A stretch of 64,000 nucleotides of DNA, from assembly GCA_026419785.1 (NCBI GenBank), contig JAODTK010002588.1:1-64000 (forward strand), read 5' to 3'. Of the stretch, positions 46,101-57,824 are shown piece after piece. Below the pieces are notes generated by a model. That model worked only from the letters and a program-made list of their open reading frames with translations. It had not been told where the DNA came from and did not search any database. The translations under genes and the position numbers were made by a program. Each line of letters opens with the position of its first letter. Within the stretch, counting starts at the first letter, position 1. The stretch is from Sclerodactyla briareus (Eukaryota; Echinodermata; Holothuroidea; Dendrochirotida; Sclerodactylidae).

Positions 46101-49100
46101 CCCCGGGTAAATGACTACCGGCTCCCTATGCCAGGACTACTCTTGACTGGGTCCCCGTGGGCGTCTCCGGGACTCTGTGGGCGTGGCCCTTTCATCCCCT
46201 CGGCAGGGATTCTGGCCACGCTCCTCCCAGTGGTATCGGCCTAGAGTTTAACGGCGCCCCCTCCGCTTCCTCCGGTCTCTGGGTGATTTCGGGCCACTCC
46301 GGTCCACGGACCGCTCCCAGCTTTGCTTTCATAAGGAGGTCGATACTCTGCTTCAAGTGGATTTCACTCCCTCCCCCCCTCCTCCTGTAGGAAGTCCCAC
46401 CGTTTTGTAGCGACGTTTCTTCCTGCGGGCCAGAGGGACGGCACTTGGCACCCATTCTGAACCCTCACCTGCGTCCTCCAACCGTTTTATTCGCCCTTCC
46501 TCCCCTCTGCATGGCGACACTGGTAGTGATATTCGCACTTGCGGAGGGGCCTCAGGGCGTCCTCGGTGGATCACCACGGATGCCTACTTACCATTACCCG
46601 TCGGACGGGAGGACTCTCTTCCTATAATTTCCGCTACCGCGCTTCCTCCCGACCGATTTACCATTTTCCCGTTTGGGTTGTACGGCGCCCGCGTGTGTTT
46701 ACACGGATTAACGGGGCATGGTGGCCCATCTGCGTGGTCAGGACGACAAGCTTATCGGGGGGGGGGGACTTAGAGCGGCGGAGGTTCAGATTGGCACCCG
46801 CACTGCGGGTCTGAACGTGGCGGCGAGCCTGGGTGGCTGCGTCCAACTTTGCAAGTCCGACCCCGACCGTCTCCGCGAAATCGTTTATTCTGGGTGCTAG
46901 ATCATCTAGGCGACGGGTGGCCAACCGCACCCCGGAGAGGGTGGAATGCCCTATAAGCCGGGTGCCGGACACTTCGGGGCAAGACCCTCCATGCACGGGC
47001 TGGCTGTTACCCTTCGCTTAATTTCGCGAGCCTGGTGGATATGGTTTCCCTATTGCCGCTGTACATTCGCCTCCTCCAGAGTTATCTCTGGGCGTTTTTT
47101 TTTTCGCCGGATTCCGACCACGCCATTACCACCGTGGCAAGCCCCACCTGGAGCCGCGATAAATCCGGTAGTGGCTGAACAGGACAATGTCCACTCTGGG
47201 GTCACGGTCCCACCTCTTCCCGTCCAACCTCGCCCGTCAACTTTCTCTTTTCTTAATACGCCCGGTGTCGCGTTGGCTCACGTGTGGGAACCTGAGTGAC
47301 TGGGACTCACTTTACCGTGCTGTCATGTACGAGTTGCTGGCGGTGTTCCTCGCTTGAAACACTGCATCCGAGAGTGGCGGGCCGTCTCGTACTGGTCCGT
47401 TGCGCCCGTACCCCGCCGGATGGTCGTACTTAAACCGGCAGGGAGAGCGTTTGCGGAGTCTTTGGTCAGTGATCTTGACCTGTTTCCAATGGTGCCGGCG
47501 CGCACGAGGGTCACCTTCCAAGCACATAGACTCCATCACCCGCGGACGCGCTCCATCGCTCATCTCTCGGCATCGACGCAGTGGTCACTTCACGACGGAG
47601 TCGTGAAGGCGTTTGTTTGAGGCCGTTTCGTCACACCCTGAGTGTGGATCGTTCAGCCTTGCCTCTCACGCAAAGCTGCCTTCCTGCACACGAGTCCCGT
47701 CGAGGGGCGCCTGGGGCCGACGATACTGTCCCTGGCTGGGCTTTCCGACGCATAGCCTTACCCGCCGTTCCGCTTCGTGCGACATAGTGGTCGCTGGGTG
47801 GCCAGGAGCCGTGCGGGTCCTCCCGATAAAGCGCCATTTGTCCGACCTACCGTGGTTCCGGCCACTCTCGGCGTTGGTATCGGGGATTCCGTGGATCCCC
47901 TCCCCTGCTGGTCCTGCTGGTGCTCCCGGTCCGGGAACTCGCCACCCGCATCCGGAGGCTTTGCGGTCTGGTTGCGTGGCTCATTGGCCGGTGATTCCCC
48001 CCCCTTTCCCTTCCGAGCATCGGGCCTCTTAAGAGGAGGCTGCCGCGAAGGGCGGCCCGGGGCGCGGAGAGATTCCCACTCTTGCGCTCGTAGGTCTGTG
48101 TTCTCGACTCGGTTTTGTTCCGAGGTGGTTGTGGCAGATCACCATGTCCCCCCCGGCCACGGCCACTCTCGGGAAGGTGGCTGATTTTCGCCTCTACCTT
48201 TCCGCTTGGGGCGACAGGTACACGCGATCAGGGGTTCCTCGGTTACTATCGAGCCTCCCTTCGAGCCGCTGGCAGACTGTTCTGCCGCAGCTGTCGGTTA
48301 AGACACCTTTCTCCGGTGTTTTGTTGATCGAGCAGCGAGATTTCGGCATTAAGGTCTGGGTTCTCCAGCTATTTTTAGCGGGGTGGTTCCCCCAGGTGGG
48401 CGCCGTCGGCGTACCCCTCCCTGCGGAGGTTATGGGTACATTTCAGTCGGCGGTCACAAGCTCGTCTTCGACCATTCGCGCCGCATTGCCGTCAAGGTAA
48501 CGACGTTGCGGTGGAGGTATGTCCCTCCGGACTCCTCTCCGCCTCGCCGCGGGGGAACTCCAGAGCGCCCCTATCTTGGGCCCCGACCTACTCGGGGCTG
48601 TTTCCCCGTGTTCTTAACAGACGATTCCCGGTGGAGACGAACTGGAGACGGCGGATGTTGAGTCGGTGGTGCCTCACCCCCGCAGCAGAAGGGGACTCGG
48701 CCCAGCGGCCCTGAGGCCCAGGGGGGGGGCGTCATTTTCTCGCCGTGGCAGAGGGGCGGCGCCCCAGCCTGCCCGGGGTAAATGGCTACCGCCTCCCTAT
48801 CAGAACCCCCGGGGCTCTCGGACTCTGTGGGGGCGTGCCCCCTTTCAACCTCGGAACAGGGGGATTTGGCCACGCTCTCCAGTGGTATCGCCTAGAGTTT
48901 ACGGGCGCCCCCTCCGCCTCCTCCGGCTCTTGGGTGATTTCGGGCCACTCCGATCCCGCGGGAACGCTCCCAGGCGTTGGCTCATTAGTAGGGCGAGACC
49001 TGGCTGTCCAGTGGGATTTTCCCCTCGCCTCCTCCTGTAGGAAGTCCCACGGTTTGTAGCGACGTTCTTCCTGACGGCCAAGAGGGACGGACGTGGTGAC

Positions 49101-50573
49101 CCAAAAATTCGATTCTTCTTAGGCGACTCTAGGGTAGAACTGCGTCCTCTCAACTCGTTTATTCGATTTCGCCCTCCCCACGTCTGCATGAGACACTGTA
49201 GTGATCTTCCAGCACTTGCGAGGGCCGCAGGCGTGCCTCCGGTGGATCACACACGATGCCTACTTACTTAGCAGCTTTTATACCCGTCAGGACGGGAGGA
49301 CTCTTCCCTCCTATATTTCCGCTACCGCGCTCCTCCCACCGATTCCTACCAGTTTCCCCCCCGTTTGGGTTGTCGACGGCGCCGCGTGTGTTTACACGGA
49401 TTCGGGGGCTCATGGTGCCCATCTGCGTTGTCAGACGACAGGCTTATCGGGGGGGGACTTAGGCGGAGGTTCAATTGGCACCGCACGGTCCGGACACGTG
49501 GCCGGAGCCTGGGGTGGCTCGTCAATTTGCCAAGTCCCGCCCCTCGACCGTCTCCGCATATCGTTATCTGGGTGTTTAGATCGATCTGGCGGACGGGGTG
49601 GCCACCCGACCCCGGAGAGGGTGGAAGCCCTATAAGCCGGGTGCCGGACACTTCGGGGCAAGACCCTCCATGCACGGGCGTGTCTGGTACCCTTCGGCTT
49701 AATCCGAGCAACACCTTGGGGGGATATGGCTCCCTATTGCCGGCTGTACATACGCCCCCTCCAGATTCATCTCTTGCGTTTTTTTTCGCCGGATCCGACG
49801 ACGCCATTACCGTGGCAGCCCCACCTGGAGCCGATAATCCGGTAGTGGCTGAACAGGAAATGTCACGGCAGGGTCCGGTTCCGCACCATCCTTCCAACCT
49901 CTTTCCTCACTTACGCCCTCGGGTCGCGTTGGCTCACGTGTGAGATTCGGGAGTTACGGGGTACCCACATACACTGTGCTGTCATGTCGAGTTGCTGTGC
50001 GGTGTTCCGCGCCTTGAAATTACTGCAACCAAGAGTGGCGGGCCGTCTCGTACTGGTCCGTTGCGGCGTACCGCCGCGTATGTCGTACTTAAACCGGCAG
50101 GAGAGCGTTTTGCGAGTCGTTGGTCATGTCTTGGCCTGTTCCATGTTGCCGCGGCGCACGAGGTTCACCCTGCCAAGCAACAGAGAGCTCCATCGCGGAA
50201 GCGCTCTCGCTCATCGCTCAGGCATCGACGCAGTTGTCACTTCACGCGGAGTCGTGAAGGCGTTGTTTGAGGCTTTTTCGGTCACCCGGAGGTGGATCGG
50301 TTTCGCCTTGCCTCTCTACGCAAAGCTGCCTCTCTGCCACGATTCCCGTCGAGGGGCGCCTGTGCGCCGACGATCTGTCCCTGGTTGGGCCTTAACTCAC
50401 GCATTACGCCTTCCGCCGTTCATCTTCCGTCGACATGTGGTCGACAGGGTGGCAGAGAGCCGTGTCGGGTCCTCCCGATAGCGCCGTTTTTGGCCGACCC
50501 ACGCGGTTCCGGCCGCTCTCGGCGTTTGTGGCGGGGATCCGGGATCCTCCCCTGCTGGTCCTTCTGGTGCTCC
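43194..50573 (+). repeat. GC-rich tandem array of a 2.67-kb unit, 2.76 copies
   Basis: The junction marker GCTCGCCGCGGGG with CCAGAGCGC(T/C)CCTATCTT occurs at 43,194, 45,865 and 48,542: periods 2,671 and 2,677. Other markers recur in register: CTGGGTGATTTCGGGCCACT, GTTTGTAGCGACGTTCTTCC, GTGTTTACACGGATT, GGTGGCC.CCCGACCCCGG, GCTGTCATGTACGAGTTGCT and GGCCACGGCCACTCTCGGGA. Copy 3 stops at about 50,573, just after CTTCTGGTGCTCCCG, about 2.03 kb into the unit. G+C is far above the flanks. Copies differ by many one-base indels, mostly at homopolymers. No RT, integrase, rRNA or capsid motif was recognised, so the unit's nature is unknown. Confidence 0.93.
44581..45986 (+). CDS. Longest open frames of the 2.67-kb unit (unassigned)
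   Basis: Two overlapping + frames in copy 1, 44,581-45,372 (263 codons) and 45,342-45,986 (214 codons), are the longest in the window. The second reads ATATLGKVADFFLYRVPLGR, then a CVYTD motif and RWQTVLPQLSVETAFSVL. The corresponding part of copy 2 (48,129-48,500) keeps ATATLGKVADF and RWQTVLPQLSVKTPFS in frame with indels between. Preservation of those segments is mild support for coding, but GC-rich DNA has few stops by chance. No domain recognised. Confidence 0.25.
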
Positions 50574-52718
50574 CGATGGATTGAAATACACTGTATACCA
50601 CTTCATACCTTTGGGAACCCCTGCAGAGTGAATCCCACCCAACGGGCATGGCCACCGCTTCTCTCCCTTCGCACCGATGGCCGCTTGCCCATGGTCATCG
50701 TCGCTTGGCGCCCCCTCTCCTCCTCGTCCACGATCTCGCTCGCGGTGCGCGTTTTGTAGGGCTGTGGCTTTGGGCGGAGACGTCCGCCTGGACGGGATGG
50801 TGCTCGCCCGATGCTTGGGACTGGGCTGCAAAAGTGGGGGGGCGGGCCGGTACCCGAGCGTCCTTCGTTGGCGATGTTTTATATTCTAGTTTGATCCATT
50901 CTCTCCCCCGCCTTCCCACTCCTTGCGTGGGGGCTGCAATTTGGGTCCATAAAGTAAGTGCCCTGAAGTAAGTTAACCCCCCCCTTCGTTAAGGGGGGCT
51001 ACTCACAATGGGGCAACTTATCTTCTGGACCCGCCCGCCTTCCCCACTAAGCCGGGGACCTAGGTTTTTATTTGGAAGACGTATGTCTACCGACCCGGTA
51101 CCGCACCTGCTAGTTACGGCTGCGTTCGGTACCTCTAAGTTTTTTGGTTGTATAGGGGTGTGTTGAAGCGGCCGTTTGGCTTAAAATGCAATTTGTAGTA
51201 ATTCCAGAAGGTAAGTTGCCCATCGGAAGTAGCCCCCCCCCCCCCTTATCGATGGGGTTAATTTTGGTCGAAGATAGATCTGGTTCCACAGAGGCCCAAA
51301 ATTCATAAATGGAAGCACACCAACACTGAATAGGCGCAAATAGCACATGTCTGAGCGTATGCGGTACGTTTCCGGTATCACAGCGAATAATTCCTATGGA
51401 ATATCTTCCAAAAGCAACGACAATATGCCTGGCTGCTGAATTCTTATGGTCTCCTTGCATAAACTTACAGTGGTTTTCCTCCTTCTGAAACAAAGTTCGT
51501 TGTTCGTAAATAGTATTCTCACACCGTCCGGACACGCATACCCACTATGAATTCAGCCTAACTCCGATGGAAAAGCCTGCCCTTCCTCGATTCCTACTTA
51601 TTACATCGATGGGATCTCACATTGTTCATCAAATTAACCGTTTTAAAAGCAAAATGAATAGGTATATTACCAGCGAAAACACCTCATCATATGTGATTCT
51701 GGTCATGTCTGATAACTCAATTTAACATATAATATACAAAATATGACAAATTAAATTTGTTAATCAATCAATTCATAATCGGAATACGATCGTGCTAAAT
51801 CACTGTTAAGAAATCTTGTTCACATTGTACACCTTCTCGGTGGAGAGAGGGACGTTAAATAAGATCGATTAACGCCAACAATACTGTTTGTTGTTCTATA
51901 ACATTATCAAAGAAAAGTGGAAATACCCACTGAATCGATCGACTTACCACCTGAACAGGTGGGCAGAACGATCTTTCAACCCCTCTGCCGAAAATGGCAC
52001 TCCTCCCAACATAAATCTTTACATATTCCCCACATACTGATCGCCAATGCCATCTGAGGAAGTTTGGGATAATTGATAGCCCTTTCGAAGATGGTACCAG
52101 TTTTTCAAAGCGAGGTCGTACCCTGCCGTAATAATACGCTACGGGGCGACTCTCGTCTATACCCCCGCGCTGTTTCAGTGTTGACATGCGCACAACCGAG
52201 CACTTTATGTGTACACTTAGGGTTTGATTAGTAAGTCTCAACTGCTTGTGCGTTATTCGTAAGGTCATGCCGGATTTTCTTCATACGCTCGCCAAAGCCT
52301 GGATTCCTGCGATGATAGGCCGATTTCCTGTGTTATCCAAGAAATGGCTCAGTTGATCTCCTCGCGGGTGTTCAAACTTGAGAGAATTGCTACCTTTGTG
52401 CTATTGGAGACAGCAACATGTTTTGAATGCATCAGTTCCAAGGCACAAATCATTTTTTTGTATGGCCCTATTATGTTTCATTCTCGAGTCAGAAATTGTC
52501 CCACGTGCCTGCACGTTACACCCCTGCTTCGGAGTTGTACAATAACTCACCAGAACCAGACGGTTTAAGTGATAATCTTTTTCCTGCCGTTCAACATCGT
52601 AATATGTGAATATGCGGTACTTTCTTATTGAAAATTTAGTTTTTACCACCTCTTTCCAAATCGTCTGTTCCTCCCGTTTTAGTCTGATAAAATCTTAATG
52701 CGGTTCCTTGTTATCCAT
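50574..52718. other. GC-rich tail then AT-rich sequence, no gene recognised
   Basis: From 50,574 the sequence no longer matches the 2.67-kb unit; GC-rich sequence continues to about 51,100. Open frames on the - strand at 51,110-51,535 (141 codons) and 51,855-52,268 (137 codons) lack motifs. A C12 run lies at 51,233-51,244. Confidence 0.35.
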
Positions 52719-52955
52719 CTAGTAACTGTTGCTTTTTTGACTGTCCACCGTTGTGATTCCTTTCATGGGCACGTACAAGTCGAGGGCGGTGAGGTTGCCC
52801 GGCATGGTGGATTTTTCTTTTACCGTTGTTGTTTTGGCGTAGTCCTCTGCCTGAAAGTCATAGAAGATAGGGCATAAATATTCCGTTTGCTTTCTCTTTA
52901 TAATACTAATTTCTGGATCTCGTAACTTTTGAAATGCATTGGTTGTTAAATTCAT
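52719..52955 (-). CDS. Hypothetical open frame, 78 codons
   Basis: Not recognised. It contains an AEDYAKTTT segment preceded by TTTCAG and a hydrophilic stretch ending MPGNLTALDLYVPMKGI. It lies on the same strand as, and downstream of, the kinase-like exons, so it could be a 3' exon of that gene or of a neighbour; this is only inference. Confidence 0.2.
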   Translation of the reverse strand: MNLTTNAFQKLRDPEISIIKRKQTEYLCPIFYDFQAEDYAKTTTVKEKSTMPGNLTALDLYVPMKGITTVDSQKSNSY

Positions 52956-53123
52956 CGATGTTAGTAGGCCATTTCGAAGTTAAGACTGCCTTATATAGGA
53001 TGAGTAAGTGACTAGTTATTAGGATGTCATTGCAACATCAAGCTCCTCGGCTGGTTCACCATAGTGAACGATTTTCCATAGCGGTTAGTTCTCGCGTCTG
53101 AGGCTGTCTATGCTGTGTTCTGC

Positions 53124-53152
53124 GATCTCGTGTGCACCGTACATACGAGATC
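53124..53152. other. Short inverted repeat
   Basis: GATCTCGT and ACGAGATC are perfect 8-bp arms (11 bp with one mismatch) separated by 13 bases. GCGATCTCGT recurs at about 53,228. Possible hairpin or binding site; function unknown. Confidence 0.5.
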
Positions 53153-53571
53153 ACAACTGTGGAATGCGTCCTTTCCGACCCAACACTTGACCATCACAGC
53201 GTGCGCTTCATTTCAGCGTCCTTATTGCGATCTCGTATCATTGAAAAGCATCGGGTAGTGGTTACGCGAAAACCACTCGTATCTCGAACGTCGGCGCTCC
53301 ACTAATTGATGGAATTGCTCCATGCATATGATCACTTCTAATCAATTGTATATTATTTCATGTTCTAATCTTCCCGTCTACGAGGTTATTCACCTTGAGT
53401 GACTATTCATGCATGGAACATTTCGGAATGAATCTCGATTTTTGAATTGATTGTATCGAATTGTCGTCATTTCTAATCAAGTCGTGGAAAATGGAGGTTC
53501 ATCTGGTAGTCACGACCCGAAGTCACTACTTGTGTACCGAAGAACGGCATTTTTAATCCAGTATGTCTGGT

Positions 53572-53970
53572 TTACACGAGATCGGAAGAACGCATCAATG
53601 TCATTGCCTCTGTCGTGGAGGTAATAATGGCAGGGTATGGGTACAGTAATTTCAAACAAAATCTAGTTAATTTTGAAGCAGTGAGCTTGTATACTGGATT
53701 CACTGTAATGGATAGATATTGCGTGCTATATAGCGCTACCCACGTCGTAGGACATTCTGAAATCGCTTCGAAAAGCATTATTCCGATCATTGGAATCGGA
53801 GCATAACTCATCACAATAAAATGAAACGCACACCGAGAAGGGCAGGAGTATCGCGTATACCGATTTAGGATGGAATCACAATCACTGGCTAATTTCTTCC
53901 ATTGAAAATACTCGTCATGGAGCAATTCAGCTTCCTTATTGATAAGTTGCTCGATATTCAGGTCCTTCAT
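53572..53970 (-). CDS. Hypothetical multi-helix membrane protein fragment
   Basis: A 132-codon open frame. The first third is a hydrophilic helix (LINKEAELLHDEYFQWKKLA, DCDSILNRYTRY), followed by a hydrophobic stretch (FHFIVMSYAPIPMIGIMLF) and another mixed region. The pattern 'H..+..W..L...+N......' before a membrane helix loosely resembles the fifth-sixth helix region of gustatory-receptor-like proteins of invertebrates. There is no decisive motif and chance or a retroelement piece is possible. No neighbouring exon was found. Confidence 0.22.
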   Translation of the reverse strand: MKDLNIEQLINKEAELLHDEYFQWKKLASDCDSILNRYTRYSCPSRCAFHFIVMSYAPIPMIGIMLFEAISECPTTWVALYSTQYLSITVNPVYKLTASKLTRFCLKLLYPYPAIITSTTEAMTLMRSSDLV

Positions 53971-55199
53971 CTCACATATAGTTCAAAGCTAAGATTACGT
54001 GCGATTCGCATGGAAGTGAAAATAGCAATGATCGGTTACAACAAGGTAAGAGGTTAATACATTATCCAGTGGCTCATCAATATGGACAAGGGGGGGGGGG
54101 GGGGTTCGGCCTATTCGGACACTTCCATTGTGTGTGCTCGGTGAAAAATCTGGCCGATGTCCCGCATCGATCCGTAAATATGGAAATCCTAGCGTAACCG
54201 TAGCCACCACACTATACGTGGTGTCCCACGCGAAAGGGAATATTTCACGCCCGGAAACGAGGAAAAGTCATGAATGATTAGATCACAATTTTTTTCTATA
54301 AAAGGTTGTCATAATATTGTCTATTGAGTGCATTATGTTGTAGCACCTGCTCGAACTATAGACGGAGTGCCGATCGAGGGTCTGGTAGAGCTCGTCCCTC
54401 CAACAATCTGAACAAAGGTTCCATTCCTACAGATACAATATGTACGCTAAAGTAAGATGCTGGTAATAAAATGTGTTATCCTGTGTGCACTGTGTTCTGT
54501 ACAGCGTGCAATCCAGTCTCAATGAAAGTGGACTTTAGGACGGAGTAATTTCCAGGGTCAGGGCCCCGAACCAAGTATATCACGGACCTGTTCGCTTGCT
54601 ACGGTGCTTCAACCATAATGAGTGAATCTCATCCCACTGAATGCGCATTTCATTTATCCATTTCATTTATTTCGGCCATACATGGAAAGGTATAAAGCAG
54701 GACAATATAGGAAAACGATGAACTGTCTATCAGGGCGAAGGATCATATTGAACAAAGACGAGGTTATCATCTAAAATATTGCACATGGATAAAGACATTG
54801 AGATAGTTGTAAGGCGTAATGAGCTAGATATGATGAAAAACATCAATTACGGTATGATAAATCCAGAGGTATGATTTCACTTTGATCGTGAATAAGAATA
54901 AGAGTTATACGACTTCACCCTGTCTGGTAGATTGGTCCAAGTTCTGTTGCATAGTTTTTGTTCAATAGGAGCCTTCATGTTGGGCATAAACTTGTGACAA
55001 AAAAGGAGGGCGCATGCATAGTGTTGACACGGATGAGTGAATGGTCTTGGGGTTAATAATATTTTTTTCAGGTGGGGATAGGGTGGGGTTCGGTTATCTG
55101 GAGAAGGGTTGCCCGACTTCTGTTTCAGAACGCTTGCGCAACTCAATCACCGACGTGACATTTGCAGACGCCAAGTATTGACCTTGCTGTCGCCCTTCG
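53971..55199. other. No gene recognised
   Basis: Contains a G15 run (54,090-54,104). May be downstream intron or 3' flank of the - strand kinase-like gene. Confidence 0.35.
54090..54104 (+). repeat. Poly-G tract
   Basis: Run of about 15 G. Confidence 0.85.
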
Positions 55200-55204
55200 A
55201 AGTT

Positions 55205-55366
55205 TTGTGCGCCCACGAAGATATTTCCAAGTAGAACGAAATTAAATTGAACACGTACCTAATACTCTGATCCGACATAAACAGCGAAACAAAAATCATT
55301 AAGAATCTCTGGGAACAAACGGGTATGCCGTTGCCTTTGTTACGACACATACAGCACATGTGCAAA
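55205..55366 (-). CDS. Possible C-lobe exon of kinase-like gene
   Basis: After CTTGTATCAG (- strand) the sequence reads FAHVLYV and, one frame over, CRNKGNGIPV. A 'small residue-G-x-x-(I/V)P' stretch follows subdomain IX in tyrosine kinases ('L..G.R+P.P'). It sits where such an exon should be, but similarity is slight and the Arg of subdomain XI is not visible. The lower boundary is a guess. Confidence 0.25.
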
Positions 55367-55670
55367 CTGATACAAGGGAACCAGGAAAGCATGATGATAT
55401 TCTACCTCATTTCCATGTGCTCAAGTGGCCAGTCAGCACGGAAGGTACGACCCGGAGGTGCGCATGGTGTTGCTCGTATCTACGACGAAAGGTTGTGAAC
55501 CTGTTGACGAACATAGAATCTTCATTTAGAATCTTTAGTCTTTCTCCTATGCGGAATTTTGTATCAATTTTTAATATCTCTCCATTTCAACGTATTGCGT
55601 TATTTCGAGAACATCAGGTAATTAGTTCCACGTGGAGAGGACCCAGCCTCAGTGTGCCCCTGATACATAC

Positions 55671-55780
55671 CAGTTAGGCACTCCCATATCATGACCGCCA
55701 TCGACCAGACATCATAGCCGTGGGTATAGTATTCATTCCTCAGATCGCCTCTGGGCGAGCTGGTTCCGTGTGCACGTCAT
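55671..55780 (-). CDS. Tyrosine-kinase-like exon, subdomains VIII-IX
   Basis: Acceptor TCCTTACAG, donor CTAACTG|GTATGT. One frame reads HTEPARPEAI, matching the 'APE' end of the activation segment. After a two-base frame change it reads RNEYYTHGYDVWSMAVMIWE and CLT, matching 'DVWSFGV++WE..T' of subdomain IX, with the Asp and Trp expected in tyrosine-type kinases. The frame break resembles those in GBE1 here. The upstream exon is at 56.7 kb. A kinase domain is well supported; the subfamily is not known. Confidence 0.85.
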
Positions 55781-56059
55781 CTGTAAGGATGACCGATGTG
55801 AAATACGGCATGTGAAGTGGAAAAAAGGAAGTTAACAACCCGTAGAAACATAATATACCGATCGTTTCATCTACAGTATGGTGACTACACGACACGAGGC
55901 TACAATCTTGGACAAAACGCGTTGGAACACCCGATACATCAATGCGGACAATGTTGGTTACATTCCCCGCCCCCTACCCTCTATTACCTACCAGCCCCGA
56001 AAAGAACTGTAGTCTGATAGTCTGCGACTCACATTCAATGGGGAGGCGGGGGGGCAGGA

Positions 56060-56082
56060 GGGGGGGGGGGGGGGGGGGGGGG
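56060..56082 (+). repeat. Poly-G tract
   Basis: Run of about 23 G in an intron of the - strand gene, preceded by G-rich sequence from 56,039. Confidence 0.9.
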
Positions 56083-56666
56083 ATACTGGTGTGCTGTGCC
56101 AATGTGTACGTGAATGTTTGCCACGCCCCAAAACCGGTATATCAGTGGGTGCTCCACAGTTTTGTTCACGATTGTAGAATAAAACTATGAGGGCCCATTC
56201 TGTTATGTTTACGAAATAGTGTCTGACCCCACTCGATTTACACGACTCGTAGTGCAATGCCACATTTCAGATGCGTTTCTGCGCGCACAGGCGGCGTCAA
56301 GGAATTGCAGTGGATGTCACAAAGACAACGACGGCGGGCGATTTTATAACGACGGTAGTGAAGTTGGCGAGGGAGGGGAGGGCATCGGTAATAGGATTGG
56401 ACGGAGTTTAGGTATCAGGGAAACAGAGAAACTACAAGCTGAGAGGCTGAGGCCACAAGTCATTGCTCTCTCCACGTGCAGTCGAACACGCCCGTGGTCA
56501 CTTCTCACACAGTAATAATTCGCCTGTCGTATCCCTTAGACTCTTCGTTTTCGTAAGTTTCGAGCACTCAGCATAACACAAAGGGTGAGAGCGGGGCCAC
56601 TGGTTATTAAAATACCAAAAGGAAAAGTACATAGCCACGGGAAATAACCATGTGAAGCAACTGTAC

Positions 56667-56788
56667 GTTGTCTGTCATCATCATCACTTTACGAGGAGCA
56701 TCCTCTGAGAGGCAGAAGTCATAAACCTTCGGAATTCCGTCGCTTGTGAAGAGAGCTCTTGCGTGGAACACAGACCAGGGTGTAGCAG
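56667..56788 (-). CDS. Tyrosine-kinase-like exon, catalytic loop to DFG
   Basis: Reads ARALFTSDGIPKVYDFCLSE, then DAPRKVMMMTDN, before a GTACAG donor. 'PKVYDFCLSED' aligns with subdomain VII ('.K+.DFGLSR'), so the DFG triplet is D-F-C. The preceding 'ARALF' aligns with 'AARN+L' of the catalytic loop, with Ala where the metal-binding Asn is expected. The HRD triplet is absent; depending on frame one reads HPGL or WSVF. If real, this is a catalytically impaired (pseudo)kinase. An indel near 56,770 is possible, so the HRD claim is weaker than the DFC one. Exact exon ends are tentative. Confidence 0.7.
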
Positions 56789-57577
56789 CTTGGAGAAACC
56801 AAGAAGACATTCCAATTCACGGTTGCATTGTGTTTATTCGTGAATAAAACTTCCGGGGTATGGCTCCTATCGGAAGAATGGATATTTTGCTTCTTTTCCG
56901 AAAATTAAGACAAGATAGTTTATCATTAGAATATGGGTCTTTTCGCAACGCAGTAATTAACCCGGCGGGCTTTTTCGAAATTAATGACAAACAAACATTC
57001 AGTCGTACTAGCGTAGTTAACATCGAGGATAGCCTACCCGTCTTACGCCAGGGTGGAAAAAACGAATATCGAGCCTCTTCAGAGATTGTCTATCTACAAT
57101 GATAGTGGACACGTATGTATCGAGAGCGTGAAAGTAGTGTTCATACCTGGATATATAGGTAACAATAAACATTACCAATTGCGCCGAGTCCAAGTGGCGG
57201 GTTGGAGGCCGATCGCTGGTCGAGTCATACCAAGGACAATAATGCTGCTGTCATGAGGGGTGGGCTGGTGTTATTCGGTTTGAGCAAACAACAAAAAAAC
57301 CAGACTCGGATCTTACACCGGACGTCACGATATGTTTTATGTGACGACTCTTCTCGAGATGTACATTTCGGCCACCGAGAAGCACCGGGGTAGTCGTACG
57401 TACGCTTCTAATAGTGTGACCTTTTACGATTTACGTTGTCACTTACGCTTCTAAAAACTTCATATATATGAATGATTAGTAATGAACAGATATATGGGAC
57501 AAAGGAATGATGAAAAAGTCATACAATATCGCCTTTTTTTGTAAAATGAAGAGTGCAATGCACTAACGCGAACTGAC
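56789..57577 (-). other. Intron of the kinase-like gene
   Basis: Lies between the alpha-E exon and the catalytic-loop exon. The + strand open frames here (56,860-57,393) have no motif. Confidence 0.4.
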
Positions 57578-57824
57578 CCCAGATGAGTGCACCATCTCCA
57601 TTCCTTTCAGCAGTCGACTGTCCACATCTTGATGTCCGAAGTTGAGAAACCCGACGGAGAAACTCGATCGGATCCCTTTCTCTTTGATTGGATGTGACTC
57701 TCCAGCGTGACGCATGTCAGATGCTCTTGTACTAGGAATAAATTCGCTGTTGGATATATGATAAATACGTGTAACATCTACGAAACGTGGAAGCATATTC
57801 GAAGGCGATCGTGAGCGATGATTT
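57578..57824 (-). CDS. Tyrosine-kinase-like exon, insert and alpha-E helix
   Basis: An open frame of about 80 codons between an AG (TCTAAAAG, - strand) and a donor CTGGG|GTCAGT. It ends with SRLLKGMEMVHSSG, matching the alpha-E end 'A+GM.YLHS.G' that directly precedes the catalytic loop in tyrosine kinases; the next exon then supplies the catalytic loop. The preceding part (NMLPRFVDVTRIYHISNSEF, RHAGESHPIKEK) would be the linker/insert between the lobes and is not alignable by eye. No indel was detected. Confidence 0.6.

Noticed and set aside
43194..50573. rDNA repeat or intergenic spacer
   Set aside because: A tandem GC-rich unit suggested rDNA, but no recognisable 18S, 5.8S, 28S or 5S segment is present in the 2.67-kb unit.
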